A stretch of DNA of 6,966 bases from an uncultured Muribaculum sp. (GTDB lineage: Bacteria > Bacteroidota > Bacteroidia > Bacteroidales > Muribaculaceae). Every line of letters starts with the position of its first letter. Positions within the stretch are counted from its first letter, which is position 1. A program made the position numbers and the translations under genes. The stretch lies in assembly GCA_947573015.1 (NCBI GenBank), contig CANPDS010000140.1, positions 1 through 6,966 of the forward strand, written 5' to 3'. The notes beneath the pieces are model-generated. The model worked only from the letters and a program-made list of their open reading frames with translations. It was not told the origin of the DNA and made no database searches. Of this stretch, positions 1 to 5,696 are shown in pieces.

Positions 1-61
1 CAGAGATCATGCTGCTTTCTGATGGGTGGATGACAGGAGGGGTTATGGCAATCTTCAGCAT
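1..61 (-). CDS. thiE: Probable thiamine-phosphate synthase ThiE, N-terminal fragment (runs off the window)
   Basis: An open frame starts with ATG at 61 on the minus strand and stays open to the window edge, giving 20 codons that begin MLKIAITPP. It starts 4 nt after the thiS stop codon, so it is almost certainly the next gene of the thiamine operon. In Bacteroidales thi operons, thiS is commonly followed by thiE, whose product couples HMP-diphosphate to the thiazole phosphate. A first beta strand such as LKIAITPP fits the start of that TIM-barrel family. Only 20 residues are visible and no catalytic residue lies among them, so the name rests mainly on position. Another thi gene (for example a TenI-like paralogue) is possible. 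Confidence 0.55.
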   Translation of the reverse strand, partial: MLKIAITPPVIHPSESSMIS

Positions 62-65
62 AGTG

Positions 66-266
66 TCAACCGCCGTAGAATGGCTGGATCACAAGTATCG
101 AGTCTCCCTCTTTGAGGAGCGTTGTGTCGCGTTCTACCAAAGGCACTACTTCACCATTGAGTGCTGTTGCCACACCTTCCGGATTTATTCCGGCAAGATT
201 GAGCGCCCCTTGCAGTGTTGTGTGCTCGGGCACTGTGATTTTTTTATCGTTTACAGATATTTCCAT
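66..266 (-). CDS. thiS: ThiS sulfur carrier protein
   Basis: This 66-residue protein has the ubiquitin-like (beta-grasp) ThiS pattern. It starts with a short strand MEISVN, has a central helix region TLQGALNLAGI at about residues 17-27, then VATALNGEVV, and ends FYGG. The terminal Gly-Gly is the diagnostic feature: ThiF-type enzymes adenylate it, and it then carries a thiocarboxylate that supplies sulfur for the thiazole ring through ThiG. The length matches the family norm of about 65-70 residues. It lies 55 nt after thiD and 4 nt before the probable thiE, all in the same direction, so it is probably in the transcript controlled by the upstream TPP riboswitch. No obvious Shine-Dalgarno precedes the ATG, which is usual in Bacteroidota. 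Confidence 0.93.
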   Translation of the reverse strand: MEISVNDKKITVPEHTTLQGALNLAGINPEGVATALNGEVVPLVERDTTLLKEGDSILVIQPFYGG

Positions 267-281
267 GAATATAATTTGAAC

Positions 282-293
282 TAAAACGTTTTA
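282..293. repeat. 12-bp perfect palindrome TAAAACGTTTTA between thiD and thiS
   Basis: The sequence TAAAACGTTTTA reads the same on both strands. It lies 16 nt upstream of the thiS start codon. It resembles the A/T-flanked CG-centred operators of LacI-type regulators in general shape, but no such regulator is nearby and no promoter is recognisable beside it. It may be chance in an AT-rich spacer. Confidence 0.3.
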
Positions 294-301
294 AGTCGGT
301 C

Positions 302-323
302 AGCTGTTCGTGCATTGACAGCT
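302..323 (-). repeat. Short stem-loop over the thiD stop codon
   Basis: The inverted repeat AGCTGT / ACAGCT has a 6-bp stem and a 10-nt loop. It begins inside the thiD stop codon on the minus strand. No U-tract follows (the next bases are GACCGACTT), so it does not look like an intrinsic terminator. It could influence mRNA processing or stability between thiD and thiS. Confidence in a function is low. Confidence 0.3.
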
Positions 324-1134
324 ATTCGGTGACAATGAGTGGGAGAGGACTGAAAAAGTGGTTTACCGGGCCATGTCCCTTACCGGTTGTTATGGTGGCT
401 CCGGCCATTATGGCTTGTGAGATATATGCCTTTGCCTTTACCACGGCGTCGCGCAATGGATGTCCCATTGCCAGATATGAGGCTATGGCCGACGAGAGAG
501 TGCAGCCAGTGCCATGTGTGTTGAGCGATGCCACGCGTGGAGCTGTCAGTGGAGTGACTGAACCGTCGCTGTCGGCAAAGTAGTCGGTTACGGTAGCATT
601 GCTCTGGTCGGTATCGCCACCCTTGATCAGTATGGCCTTTGCTCCCATCTGTTTCAGAATAACGATCTGTTCCGCAGGAATTTCACTGCCGGTAATGGCT
701 TCGGCTTCCATGGCATTCGGGGTGATAATCTCTGCCATGGGTATCAGCCGGTCAACAATCACGCGTACTGCCTCTTCGGCAAGCAGCCGGTTGCCTGATG
801 TTGATATCATGACAGGATCAAGCACGATGTGCGATGCATTGTTACGCCATAATGCATCGGCTACTGCAGATGCTGTGGTGGCGTCAAACAGCATTCCTAT
901 CTTTACTGCTTTAGGAGGGATGTCGGTGAATACTGCTTCGATCTGTCCGGCCACTATTTCCGGAGCTATGGAACCTACGGCCGATACACCGGCTGTGTTC
1001 TGCACCGTAAGAGCTGTTATTGCGGTCATGGCGTATGTGCCTAATGCCGACATCGTTTTGATATCGGCCTGTATACCGGCACCACCTGATGAGTCGGATC
1101 CGGCTATTGACAGAACGGGTATATAACTCGGCAT
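322..1134 (-). CDS. thiD: Hydroxymethylpyrimidine / HMP-phosphate kinase ThiD
   Basis: The protein has 270 residues from the chosen start, the usual length for bacterial ThiD. It phosphorylates 4-amino-5-hydroxymethyl-2-methylpyrimidine twice, giving HMP-PP for thiamine synthesis in the cytoplasm. Family motifs of the ribokinase-like fold are present in order: AGSDSSGGAGIQAD (residues 11-24), LDPVM (105-109), ITPNAMEAEAITG (137-149), KGGD (171-174), NTHGTGCT (205-212) with the anion-hole GTGC and catalytic Cys211, and the C-terminal GKGHGPVNHF (251-260). The frame extends 28 codons further upstream to 1218, but those codons fall in the structured riboswitch leader and precede the conserved start, so ATG at 1134 is preferred. 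It is the first gene after the TPP riboswitch and is followed by thiS. Confidence 0.96.
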   Translation of the reverse strand: MPSYIPVLSIAGSDSSGGAGIQADIKTMSALGTYAMTAITALTVQNTAGVSAVGSIAPEIVAGQIEAVFTDIPPKAVKIGMLFDATTASAVADALWRNNASHIVLDPVMISTSGNRLLAEEAVRVIVDRLIPMAEIITPNAMEAEAITGSEIPAEQIVILKQMGAKAILIKGGDTDQSNATVTDYFADSDGSVTPLTAPRVASLNTHGTGCTLSSAIASYLAMGHPLRDAVVKAKAYISQAIMAGATITTGKGHGPVNHFFSPLPLIVTE

Positions 1135-1140
1135 ATGTAT

Positions 1141-1227
1141 ATCTGGTTGCGTTATGCAGATTTTGCAGCGGTGCAACTTCGGCCGAGATTCATTGCCGTC
1201 GGCATCATGTATGGACATCTGACGGCA
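1141..1227 (-). promoter_or_regulatory. Structured leader between TPP aptamer and thiD (probable expression platform)
   Basis: Several stem-loops fit this leader: TGCCGTC/GACGGCA (1227-1221 with 1200-1194, 20-nt loop), TTGCA-CCGC-TGCAA (1176-1163), GTTGC/GCAAC (1177-1173 with 1150-1146) and ATCTG/CAGAT (1161-1157 with 1145-1141). The last ends 6 nt before the ATG. GCAAC at 1150-1146 could also pair with GTTGC at 1235-1231, which overlaps the 3' strand of the aptamer's closing helix. That would be one route to mutually exclusive folds. No stem is followed by a U-tract, so control of translation start is more likely than termination. The pairing is read by eye only. Confidence 0.45.
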
Positions 1228-1233
1228 TGGGCA

Positions 1234-1313
1234 ACAATCCCTTCGGCGGCATTATCCGCGTCAGGTTCGGAGGGTATGATCTCAGCGCACTTGGTGGAGT
1301 GGCACCCCTTTGT
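1234..1313 (-). promoter_or_regulatory. TPP riboswitch (THI element) upstream of thiD
   Basis: The minus strand carries the conserved THI-box landmarks in the right order and spacing: AGGGGTGCC (1309-1301), CTGAGATCATACCC (1285-1272), GAACCTGA (1268-1261) and GGATAATGCCGCCGAAGGGA (1257-1238). The expected helices form: P1 ACAA/TTGT (1313-1310 with 1237-1234), P2 GGGGT/ACCC, P3 CACT/AGTG, P4 CCT/AGG and P5 GCGG/CCGC closing on ATAATG. The CTGAGA loop (pyrimidine sensing) and the GCGG-ATAATGCCGC arm (pyrophosphate sensing) match the family. It lies about 100 nt upstream of thiD in the same direction, the classic arrangement for feedback repression of thiamine synthesis by thiamine pyrophosphate. 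Confidence 0.95.
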
Positions 1314-1338
1314 ATATATATATTCTTTTGTGTATTGG

Positions 1339-1362
1339 AGCGATGCGGCTCTCCGCATCACT
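1339..1362 (-). terminator. Strong stem-loop overlapping the amidase stop codon
   Basis: AGTGATGCGG pairs with CCGCATCGCT around the loop AGAG. The 10-bp stem has one T-G wobble, and the amidase TGA lies inside its left arm. It separates the amidase cluster from the riboswitch-thiD unit, a sensible place for a transcript end. On the minus strand the bases after it are CCAATACACAAAAG with no U-tract. On the plus strand it is followed by TTTATT. It is therefore either a weak or atypical terminator for the amidase transcript or a stability/processing hairpin. Confidence 0.45.
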
Positions 1363-2203
1363 TTATTGAAAACATGTCTCCGTGGAGATATACCGGAAAT
1401 TTTTTGCGGAAATCGTCAAGAGATGTCTTTGACAGCGATGCCCGGCAAGTTCGGCCTGAGCCTTCTCCGGAGGTTGTGGCCACCACTTTTCCTTTGGGAT
1501 CAATGATTAGTGATGTGCCGGAATATGAACCAAACGGGTCTTCTCCCGAACGGTTGCATCCGGCTACATATGCTTGATTCTCGATAGCGCGTGCTATGAG
1601 CAGCTGGCGCCATGCATAAGCTCTGGCATCGGGCCAGTTGGCTATCATGATCAGCAGATCGTAGGCACCGCCGATGTTGCGTAACCACGCCGGGAAACGC
1701 AGGTCGTAGCATACTGCGAAGGCAATGTTCCATCCTCGGAAGCGCACTACCGGTGGTGGCATTGCCCCGGCGGTGTATATTTTATCTTCCCCTCCTGGAG
1801 CGAAGAGATGATGCTTGTCGTACAGCGTTGTCTCTCCCGACGGTTCTATGAAAAAGGCACGGTTGTATATGCGGCCATTCTCCGATGCGATGAACGATCC
1901 GGTTATGGCAGCGTTGGCCTGGGCAGCTTGTCTGCGTGCCCATTTTATTGTAGGCCCGTCATGTTTCTCGGCAAGACTGCGTGCTTTGTCGGCATCAAGT
2001 GTGAATCCTGTGGAAAACATTTCCGGCAGTACAATGACATCGGAATCCTTCCCTTGCGCCGCGATAGAGGCTGCGGCTGAGCGCAGATTAGCCTCTTTGT
2101 CGGCCGGAATCACGTCAAGCTCTATGGCTGTGACGGAGATGGGCCCGATAAGATGAGGTCGGGTGTTAATCTCCTGTGTTGAATTTGTCGGGATAGCGGG
2201 CAT
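1358..2203 (-). CDS. Omega-amidase, nitrilase superfamily (YafV/Nit2-like)
   Basis: This 281-residue carbon-nitrogen hydrolase has the complete Glu-Lys-Cys triad: Glu61 in LPEMFSTGF, Lys130 in YDKHHLF and Cys165 in AVCYDLRFP. The stretches IANWPDAR (187-194) and RAIENQAYVAGCNRSG (205-220) resemble the YafV/Nit2 omega-amidase subgroup. That subgroup hydrolyses 2-oxoglutaramate and 2-oxosuccinamate to the 2-oxo acid plus ammonia, repairing by-products of glutamine and asparagine transamination. There is no signal peptide, so it is cytosolic. The only in-frame ATG before the conserved core is at 2203, which makes the gene overlap the acyltransferase by 38 nt. The first 20 residues are not typical of the family, so a non-ATG start nearer residue 20 cannot be excluded. 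The exact substrate is inferred. Confidence 0.9.
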   Translation of the reverse strand: MPAIPTNSTQEINTRPHLIGPISVTAIELDVIPADKEANLRSAAASIAAQGKDSDVIVLPEMFSTGFTLDADKARSLAEKHDGPTIKWARRQAAQANAAITGSFIASENGRIYNRAFFIEPSGETTLYDKHHLFAPGGEDKIYTAGAMPPPVVRFRGWNIAFAVCYDLRFPAWLRNIGGAYDLLIMIANWPDARAYAWRQLLIARAIENQAYVAGCNRSGEDPFGSYSGTSLIIDPKGKVVATTSGEGSGRTCRASLSKTSLDDFRKKFPVYLHGDMFSIK

Positions 2204-2711
2204 TGAACTGTCGGTAATATTGCTTGATCTGGCGCATGTCTTGTTCTATGTCGCCTGTAGGTGTATAGCAACGGTCAACTATGATACGCTTGTATTTATA
2301 GTCGATCGCCCCAAGCACCAGCGGCACTTTGGCATCGCGGACTATGTAGAGAAATCCACTGTGCCATTTTGCAGTAGACTTGCGTGTGCCTTCCGGGGTA
2401 ATGGCAAGTACTAGACGCTGCGACTCGTTGAATTTTTTTACAATGACTTCGGTGAGCGACTGTTTTTTATTCTTGCGTGGTACCGGTATGCCGCCGAGAG
2501 CGCGGAAAAACGCTCCCAACGGCCATTTAAACCATGATTCTTTCATGAGAAAGCCGGCCTTGCGTCCGATGGAGCGTATGGTCAGCTCGCCGAGTATGAA
2601 GTCCCAGTTGGATGTATGTGGTGCTACGCAAATGATACATTTCGGATAGTCGGGAACGGTGTATTCTACGGTCCAGCCTGCCATGCGGAGCAACCATTTC
2701 GATAAATTCAT
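2166..2711 (-). CDS. PlsC-like lysophospholipid / 1-acylglycerol-phosphate acyltransferase family protein
   Basis: The 181-residue protein shows the glycerolipid acyltransferase blocks in order: His32-x4-Asp37 in PHTSNWD (the catalytic pair), GGIPVPR at 73-79 (phosphate-binding block II), TPEGTRK at 105-111 (block III) and VPLV at 129-132 (block IV). This family transfers an acyl chain to a lysophospholipid or related acceptor at the inner face of the membrane. The N-terminus (LSKWLLRMAGW) is amphipathic rather than a clear transmembrane helix, and the protein is shorter than E. coli PlsC (about 245 residues). The acceptor cannot be told from the sequence. It may act on phosphatidate precursors, ornithine or glycine lipids, or other lysolipids. 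It lies 39 nt after the unknown 119-residue gene and overlaps the amidase, suggesting one transcript. Confidence 0.88.
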   Translation of the reverse strand: MNLSKWLLRMAGWTVEYTVPDYPKCIICVAPHTSNWDFILGELTIRSIGRKAGFLMKESWFKWPLGAFFRALGGIPVPRKNKKQSLTEVIVKKFNESQRLVLAITPEGTRKSTAKWHSGFLYIVRDAKVPLVLGAIDYKYKRIIVDRCYTPTGDIEQDMRQIKQYYRQFNARYPDKFNTGD

Positions 2712-2750
2712 TACCTTATGCTACGGGAAATGAAGTATGGTGAGCGGTGA

Positions 2751-3110
2751 TTATTTTGCAGCGGCTACGTTTGCTTCTTTCTGAGCTGCCGGAAGGGTAT
2801 CGTTCATCTGGGCCACAATATCTTCGAGGCCTTGGTTGAATTCGGCGATCAGTTTGTTGTAGGCTTTGCGGAAATATTTGTCGCGCTCGGTCTTGTAGGC
2901 GTGCATATCAGGAAATGCCTTGCGCCCTTTGTCAAACGAGAACGATACGTTTGTAAGGGTCACGTATTGGAGATCTGCGATGTTGATCACGATCTGATCC
3001 ATCTTGGCAGAATCTATGCCTGGTATGAGGTTACGGGCGATGATGCATTCGCCGGCCATATTGCCGCATGTAGCTTTTACTGCTTTCTTGAGATTACGTT
3101 TATTTGCCAT
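2751..3110 (-). CDS. Conserved-looking protein of unknown function, 119 residues
   Basis: I recall similar short proteins starting MANKR-LKK in other Bacteroidales, but no characterised function is known to me. The protein begins with a basic segment (MANKRNLKK). A section with Cys15 and Cys22 follows (CGNMAGEC), then a region rich in charged and aromatic residues (KTERDKYFRKAYNKLIAEFNQGL) that is probably helical. It ends in an Ala-rich tail. There is no signal peptide or membrane segment, so it is probably cytosolic. The frame extends 51 codons upstream, but that stretch covers the candidate promoter and the hairpin after the TonB gene, so ATG at 3110 is chosen. It is followed after 39 nt by the acyltransferase and is likely the first gene of that cluster. 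Confidence 0.75.
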   Translation of the reverse strand: MANKRNLKKAVKATCGNMAGECIIARNLIPGIDSAKMDQIVINIADLQYVTLTNVSFSFDKGRKAFPDMHAYKTERDKYFRKAYNKLIAEFNQGLEDIVAQMNDTLPAAQKEANVAAAK

Positions 3111-3139
3111 ATTACAATGGGTGTTTTGGTTATTTGTTG

Positions 3140-3174
3140 CGAATATAGCATATATTTCCCGAATTTCACTCAAA
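3140..3174 (-). promoter_or_regulatory. Candidate Bacteroidota promoter for the 119-residue gene cluster
   Basis: The minus strand has TTTG at 3174-3171 and TATATTCG at 3147-3140. The second differs from the -7 consensus TAnnTTTG by one base. The 23-nt spacer is a little longer than the usual 19-21. The expected start of transcription falls about 25 nt before the ATG at 3110. The position is sensible but the match imperfect. Confidence 0.4.
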
Positions 3175-3191
3175 AAAATCCTAAAGTTGAT

Positions 3192-3225
3192 AAAAACGAG
3201 CTTTATTGGAGACTCAGGCGTCTCC
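3192..3225 (-). terminator. Stem-loop after the TonB-domain gene
   Basis: GGAGAC (3225-3220) and GTCTCC (3213-3208) form a 6-bp stem with a GCCTGA loop, 7 nt after the stop codon. A run of five T follows only after 11 nt (3196-3192). This is a plausible, though not ideal, intrinsic terminator for the TonB-domain transcript. It would insulate it from the next promoter. Confidence 0.5.
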
Positions 3226-3232
3226 GATAACT

Positions 3233-3736
3233 CTAAAGCCGGAAGGTGATCGGGAAAATACAATATACCGGTACTGTGGAGCCATTGTTGCGTCCGGCAT
3301 GCCAGCGCGGCATGCCATCGAGTATGCGCACGGCCTCACGGTCGAGCGACGGCTCAATGCCTCTCAACACATTTATATGGGTTATGGCTCCATCTGGCTG
3401 TACTACAAACGAGCAGAGCACACGACCTTGTATCTTCTGTGCATAAGCATCGGCGGGATAGGTGCGCTCCGAGTTGATAAATTGCATAAGTGCGCCGTAG
3501 CCGCCGGGGAAAGTAGGGGGCTCGTCAACGGTTTCAAAGTCGTAGGCTTCTATGATGTCAGCTGAAAAATCATGCACAGGAGCCACCTGAGTCAGTGCTA
3601 TCGACTGGTCGGTGGTGTGTACTGCGATGCGACGCATCTGTGCGCTTGCCGGCACGAATGCCAGCAATACGATCATGGTTGTAATTAACTGGGAGAGAGG
3701 GAGAGGCGATTTGTCAGAGGTATAGCTGTTAATCAT
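3233..3736 (-). CDS. Secreted TonB C-terminal domain protein
   Basis: The protein has 167 residues from the chosen start. Residues 11-32 form a hydrophobic segment ending VPASA|Q, a good signal-peptidase I site, so the mature protein would be periplasmic. After a short linker with DEPPTFPGG (71-79), residues 80-167 match the TonB C-terminal fold: the YP pair (93-94), IQGRVLCSFVVQPDG (102-116), VLRG, LDREAVRIL, MPRW and a final strand PVYCIFPITFRL. Full TonB proteins energise outer-membrane receptors and keep an N-terminal membrane anchor and Pro-rich spacer. Both are missing here, so a role as energy transducer is doubtful. The longer frame starts with TTG at 3805, inside the -7 box of the promoter, so ATG at 3736 is chosen (ATG at 3766 is possible). 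Monocistronic by its flanking signals. Confidence 0.85.
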   Translation of the reverse strand: MINSYTSDKSPLPLSQLITTMIVLLAFVPASAQMRRIAVHTTDQSIALTQVAPVHDFSADIIEAYDFETVDEPPTFPGGYGALMQFINSERTYPADAYAQKIQGRVLCSFVVQPDGAITHINVLRGIEPSLDREAVRILDGMPRWHAGRNNGSTVPVYCIFPITFRL

Positions 3737-3802
3737 ATAAAGGTGTGAGAGGTTCTGGCATCGCATCCGATAGAGAGGCTGTATGTTGTGATGCTTCTGC
3801 TG

Positions 3803-3835
3803 CAAATTTATATTTAGTCGATGTTAATTGCAACA
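3803..3835 (-). promoter_or_regulatory. Bacteroidota-type promoter of the TonB-domain gene
   Basis: The minus strand has TGTTG (3835-3831), a 20-nt spacer and TAAATTTG (3810-3803). This is a full match to the -7 consensus TAnnTTTG with the usual spacing from a -33 TTG. Transcription should begin near 3799-3797, giving a leader of about 60 nt. That rules out the longer reading frame starting at 3805. Confidence 0.8.
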
Positions 3836-3987
3836 CTCCGGGCGGTTTTTTGGATTTGTTTAGCGATGTTTTAAGATTATTTGCATTTTAGCTGAATCAT
3901 CAGGCAATATGAGAGGACGGAGACCGTTACCAAAATAGGGTCGCGCACGCGATAGGCATCAGATGTGTCTTTTTGCGACTTCCTATA

Positions 3988-5016
3988 ATGGATAAAGTAA
4001 TGACATTTAAACGAAACTTCCTATATCTGCTGATGGCAGTGGTATGTGGTTCGGGAGCATATGCTGCTGATGGGTCCACCGCATACAATTTCCTTAACAT
4101 TTCCTCCTCAAGCCGTATCTATGGACTGGGTGGTGTGAATGTCACCATAGTCGATGATGACATCAACAGCATTGACCAGAATCCGGCGTTGCTCGGACCT
4201 GAAGTAGAGAAACAGCTTGGACTCAATTATATGCATTATGTCGGTGAGTCGAATTTCGGAGGTGTGCGCTACGGTATGGCTGCCGGCGATCATGGAGCCT
4301 GGGCTGCCGGAGTGCAATATTTTGGCTATGGAGATATGAAGGCTACAGATGTAGCTGGCAATATTACCGGCACCTTTTCTGCAAAAGATGTAGCTTTTTC
4401 AGCAACATACAGCCATGACATTACCGATCGTCTTCGTGGAGGTATCACCGTTAAGGCACTGTATTCTTCGTATGAGTCTTATTCTGCATTTGCCCTTGGC
4501 ACTGACCTTGGTATAAACTATTATAATCCCGACCGTGGAGTGTCGCTGTCGGCAGTCGTAGCTAATCTTGGCGGTCAGATTAAGCGTTTCAATGAGCGCT
4601 ACGACCGTTTGCCGGTGGATGTGCGTCTTGGCCTGAGCAAGCAGCTTGCCGATGTGCCATTGCGTCTGTCGGTCACTGCGTGGAATCTTACCAAATGGCA
4701 TCTTCCCTATTATGATGCCGGAGACGGTTCTTCAACTGACGAGATGGAGAAGAAAGATTCGTTTGGCTCGAATCTTTTCCGCCATTTGGTGTTTGGCGTA
4801 GAGTGGTTGCCTACCGACCGTTTTTATATCGGCGTAGGGTATAATTATAAGACTCGCACTGACATGGGCACCTATTCACGCAGTTTTCTCAGTGGCTTTT
4901 CGGCTTGTGCCGGTGTGAATGTAAGACAGTTTTCTGTCGGTGTGGCTTTATCGCAGCCTCACACTGGTGCCACTACATTCATGCTCAACCTTTCCACTCG
5001 TCTTTGGGAGTTTTAA
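3988..5016 (+). CDS. porQ: Type IX secretion system protein PorQ
   Basis: The protein has 342 residues from ATG 3988, the normal PorQ length. It starts with a basic n-region and a hydrophobic signal peptide (FLYLLMAVVCGSGAYA, cleavage near residue 26). The conserved N-terminal block follows: TAYNFLNISSSSRIYGLGGVN (31-51) and then NPALLG (65-70). The rest is a run of alternating aromatic/polar strands with many Gly, ending in an aromatic residue (LNLSTRLWEF), as expected for an outer-membrane beta-barrel of the FadL-like PorV/PorQ/PorP group. In T9SS bacteria PorQ works with PorZ in the cell-surface attachment complex that processes secreted cargo. No other T9SS gene is in the window, which is usual for this scattered system. 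An upstream TTG (3973) and a downstream ATG (4000) are alternative starts. It ends with tandem stops TAA TAG. Confidence 0.88.
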   Translation: MDKVMTFKRNFLYLLMAVVCGSGAYAADGSTAYNFLNISSSSRIYGLGGVNVTIVDDDINSIDQNPALLGPEVEKQLGLNYMHYVGESNFGGVRYGMAAGDHGAWAAGVQYFGYGDMKATDVAGNITGTFSAKDVAFSATYSHDITDRLRGGITVKALYSSYESYSAFALGTDLGINYYNPDRGVSLSAVVANLGGQIKRFNERYDRLPVDVRLGLSKQLADVPLRLSVTAWNLTKWHLPYYDAGDGSSTDEMEKKDSFGSNLFRHLVFGVEWLPTDRFYIGVGYNYKTRTDMGTYSRSFLSGFSACAGVNVRQFSVGVALSQPHTGATTFMLNLSTRLWEF

Positions 5017-5058
5017 TAGCTTTTTACAGGCTCTGGAAACCGTTATTATAGTTGACTG

Positions 5059-5082
5059 TTCGGATTATGCAGACCGAATTTT
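5059..5082 (+). repeat. Weak stem-loop between porQ and the Crp/Fnr gene
   Basis: TTCGG (5059-5063) can pair with CCGAA (5074-5078) around a 10-nt loop, followed by TTTT. It may partially terminate the porQ transcript, or lie in the leader of the regulator gene, whose ATG is 13 nt after the stem. With only 5 bp in the stem this is a weak signal. Confidence 0.3.
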
Positions 5083-5091
5083 AACGTGCAT

Positions 5092-5652
5092 ATGGCTGAT
5101 TTGAAGGTATACGATGTGTTTGATATGTCTCCGTTGAGCGACTATATGAGGCAGGAGGGAGAGTTGCGTACGCTTATGCGTGGTGAGCATTTCTGCAATA
5201 TCGGTGTCTGCGCTCAGAATATGGGGTTGGTCAAATCTGGAGCCTTTGCATTTATGCGTCCCGACTACAAGGGCAACAATCAGACATGTTCACTCGCATT
5301 CGCAGGCGAGATTATCGGCGCATATGTTTCGACGGTCTTAGGCCGTAGTTCGGAGTTGGATGTTGTGGCTCTTTGCCGGTCGGAAGTATACGTTATCCCG
5401 GTTGATGCTGTCATTAATTACATGGACCGTGAGTTGAAGCCCGGTTATCGCACGGATTTTACTCATGCTGTGGCATATGGATTGATGATGCGCGCTATCA
5501 GCAGCAGATGTGATTCGGTTGAGGCTCGCTACCGTGAATTGCTCACAAGAGTGCCCGACTTGAATAAGCATATGTCGAATGCTGCCATTGCTTCATATCT
5601 TGGTATTTCGCGTGAGGCTTTCGCCAGGATGAGGGCGAGAATGCGGAATTGA
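5092..5652 (+). CDS. Crp/Fnr-family transcriptional regulator
   Basis: This 186-residue cytosolic DNA-binding protein has an N-terminal cyclic-nucleotide-binding-like beta-roll (about residues 12-105, with GLVKSGAFAFMR at 45-56 and FAGEIIGAY at 70-78). A long dimer helix follows, then a C-terminal helix-turn-helix (about 161-182, AAIASYLGISREAFARMR). Arg174, Glu175 and Arg179 occupy the spacing of E. coli CRP Arg180, Glu181 and Arg185, the residues that read TGTGA. The protein stops right after the recognition helix, as many Bacteroidota members do. Its ligand is unknown: there is no convincing cAMP phosphate-binding pattern. Five Cys (35, 40, 66, 95, 140) do not match the FNR iron-sulfur arrangement. 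ATG 5092 is preferred over the GTG six bases upstream. It lies 75 nt after porQ and has no clear promoter of its own. Confidence 0.88.
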   Translation: MADLKVYDVFDMSPLSDYMRQEGELRTLMRGEHFCNIGVCAQNMGLVKSGAFAFMRPDYKGNNQTCSLAFAGEIIGAYVSTVLGRSSELDVVALCRSEVYVIPVDAVINYMDRELKPGYRTDFTHAVAYGLMMRAISSRCDSVEARYRELLTRVPDLNKHMSNAAIASYLGISREAFARMRARMRN

Positions 5653-5696
5653 TCGGATATTTCGGCGATTTAATGTGAATAATTTCCTGGATATTG

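Noticed and set aside
599..1126. 175-codon open frame on the plus strand opposite thiD
   Set aside because: It is a shadow of thiD with no recognisable domain and no promoter, and it starts inside a strongly supported gene. The same holds for the other opposite-strand frames across the amidase, acyltransferase, porQ and transglutaminase genes.
1135..1218. 28-codon upstream extension of thiD
   Set aside because: It falls in the structured leader after the TPP aptamer, and the conserved protein begins at the ATG at 1134.
1152..1361. 69-codon minus-strand frame between amidase and thiD
   Set aside because: It runs straight through the TPP riboswitch, whose base pairing explains the sequence.
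3111..3263. 51-codon upstream extension of the 119-residue protein
   Set aside because: It runs over the hairpin after the TonB gene and the candidate promoter, and it overlaps the end of the TonB gene. ATG 3110 followed by ANKRNLKK is a natural start.
3737..3805. TTG start of the TonB-domain protein at 3805
   Set aside because: The TTG is part of the -7 box TAAATTTG, upstream of the expected transcript start.
3855..3883. TTTG ... ATTATTTG as a promoter for porQ
   Set aside because: The -7 box matches only the TTTG half and the 17-nt spacer is short. I find no convincing porQ promoter in 3837-3987.
3941..3952. Inverted repeat TCGCG-CA-CGCGA upstream of porQ
   Set aside because: The 2-nt loop cannot form an RNA hairpin, and the short GC palindrome is isolated with no other support.
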